Positions 5,975 to 6,258 of a DNA stretch of 6,258 bases are shown here, in pieces (within the stretch, counting starts at the first letter, position 1; each line of letters starts with the position of its first letter). Source of the stretch: CAYGUK01 sp964352985 (lineage in GTDB: Bacteria > Pseudomonadota > Gammaproteobacteria > JAHCLG01); contig CAYGUK010000165.1 of assembly GCA_964352985.1 (NCBI GenBank), positions 1 through 6,258 of the forward strand. Direction: 5' to 3'. Below the pieces are notes generated by a model that had not been told where the DNA came from, ran no database searches, and was given only the letters and a program-made list of their open reading frames with translations. The position numbers were made by a program, and so were the translations under genes.

Positions 5975-6015
5975 ATCATTGTACTCTGTTTAACGAGCAA
6001 TGATCTGGTATCATT
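5975..6015 (+). promoter_or_regulatory. Overlapping inverted repeats and possible extended -10 promoter before ruvA
   Basis: The 121-base gap between ruvC and ruvA contains ATCATTG (5975-5981), CAATGAT (5998-6004) and ATCATT (6010-6015). The middle element can pair with either neighbour, forming a 7-bp or a 6-bp stem but not both. TG-G-TATCAT (6006-6014) resembles an extended -10 promoter (five of six in the hexamer, with the upstream TG) and lacks a good -35. Transcription from it would start near 6021, about 30 bases before ruvA. I see no LexA-type CTG-N10-CAG box and no intrinsic terminator. Confidence 0.35.
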
Positions 6016-6050
6016 CGACACTAGAGTTTAAAAGTGGATTGTACAAAAGT

Positions 6051-6258
6051 ATGATTGGACGTATTCGAGGCGTGATAATTGATAAACAAGTCCCGCAAGT
6101 GATTATTGAAGCTGGGGGCTTAGGTTATGAAGTCGAAACTTCCATGACGACTTTTTTTCGTTTACCTGAAATAGGTGAAGAAATTACTTTATTTACCCAT
6201 TTTGTAGTGCGTGAAGATGCGCAAATATTATTTGGCTTTTATGATGAAAATGAGCGTT
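6051..6258 (+). CDS. ruvA: Holliday junction branch-migration protein RuvA (partial, runs off the right edge)
   Basis: RuvA tetramers bind Holliday junctions and load the RuvB ATPase for branch migration. Sixty-nine N-terminal residues are visible, beginning MIGRIRGVI and covering domain I, the OB-fold. GGLGYEV (22-28) and FTHFVVREDAQILFGF (48-63) agree very closely with E. coli RuvA. The helix-hairpin-helix domains lie beyond the window. The only ribosome binding candidate is GTGGA (6034-6038), 12 bases before the ATG, which is weak, but the start is fixed by homology. It follows ruvC after 121 bases, as in other ruvC-ruvA-ruvB clusters, and ruvB is expected next. Confidence 0.96.
   Translation, partial: MIGRIRGVIIDKQVPQVIIEAGGLGYEVETSMTTFFRLPEIGEEITLFTHFVVREDAQILFGFYDENER

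Noticed and set aside
5980..6024. SOS (LexA) box before ruvA, as in E. coli ruvAB
   Set aside because: No CTG-N10-CAG match is present; the CTG triplets at 5986 and 6005 have no partner at the right spacing.

Overview
The window reads as part of a gammaproteobacterial chromosome. AspRS, YebC, RuvC and the start of RuvA all resemble the Escherichia coli/Pseudomonas proteins closely, and aspS, yebC, ruvC, ruvA is a familiar gammaproteobacterial order. The DNA is AT-rich, with many intergenic stretches far below 40% GC. This would suit a Legionellales-type or other host-associated lineage, but nothing here fixes the genus.

The left part (about 1-1740) is loose, AT-rich and accessory in character. 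At the extreme left a minus-strand reading frame starts at 45 and runs out of the window. Behind its start lie two adjacent strong inverted repeats (66-96 and 97-128), which could be the end of a mobile element or a structured RNA. Next is a short orphan gene (300-575) behind a near-consensus sigma70 promoter; it may be frameshifted, because a second open frame carries on to 678. A spacer of about 400-500 bases then holds only small palindromes and candidate promoter elements. It is followed by an unrecognised 205-residue protein (1085-1702) with a Glu-rich C-terminus.

The right part (about 1743-6258) is a compact housekeeping cluster on the plus strand: aspS, nadA, yebC, ruvC and, after a 121-base gap, the beginning of ruvA. 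A sigma70-like promoter (1743-1771) sits just before aspS. aspS and nadA overlap by one base, the nadA stop codon is part of the yebC ribosome binding site, and yebC and ruvC are 9 bases apart, so the first four genes are probably one transcript. ruvA may have its own weak promoter.

Functionally the operon combines tRNA charging with aspartate (AspRS), the quinolinate step of NAD synthesis from aspartate (NadA), a ribosome-linked TACO1-family protein (YebC) and Holliday-junction processing (RuvC, RuvA). Three points stand out. The AspRS carries the His30/Gly81 pair typical of non-discriminating enzymes. The DNA for its N-terminal domain is much richer in GC than the rest of the gene. A Bacillus-like NadA gene is inserted between aspS and yebC. 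I see no CRISPR array, tRNA, rRNA or obvious defence system, and no strong evidence for a wholly new system; the best unexplained material is in the first 1.7 kb.
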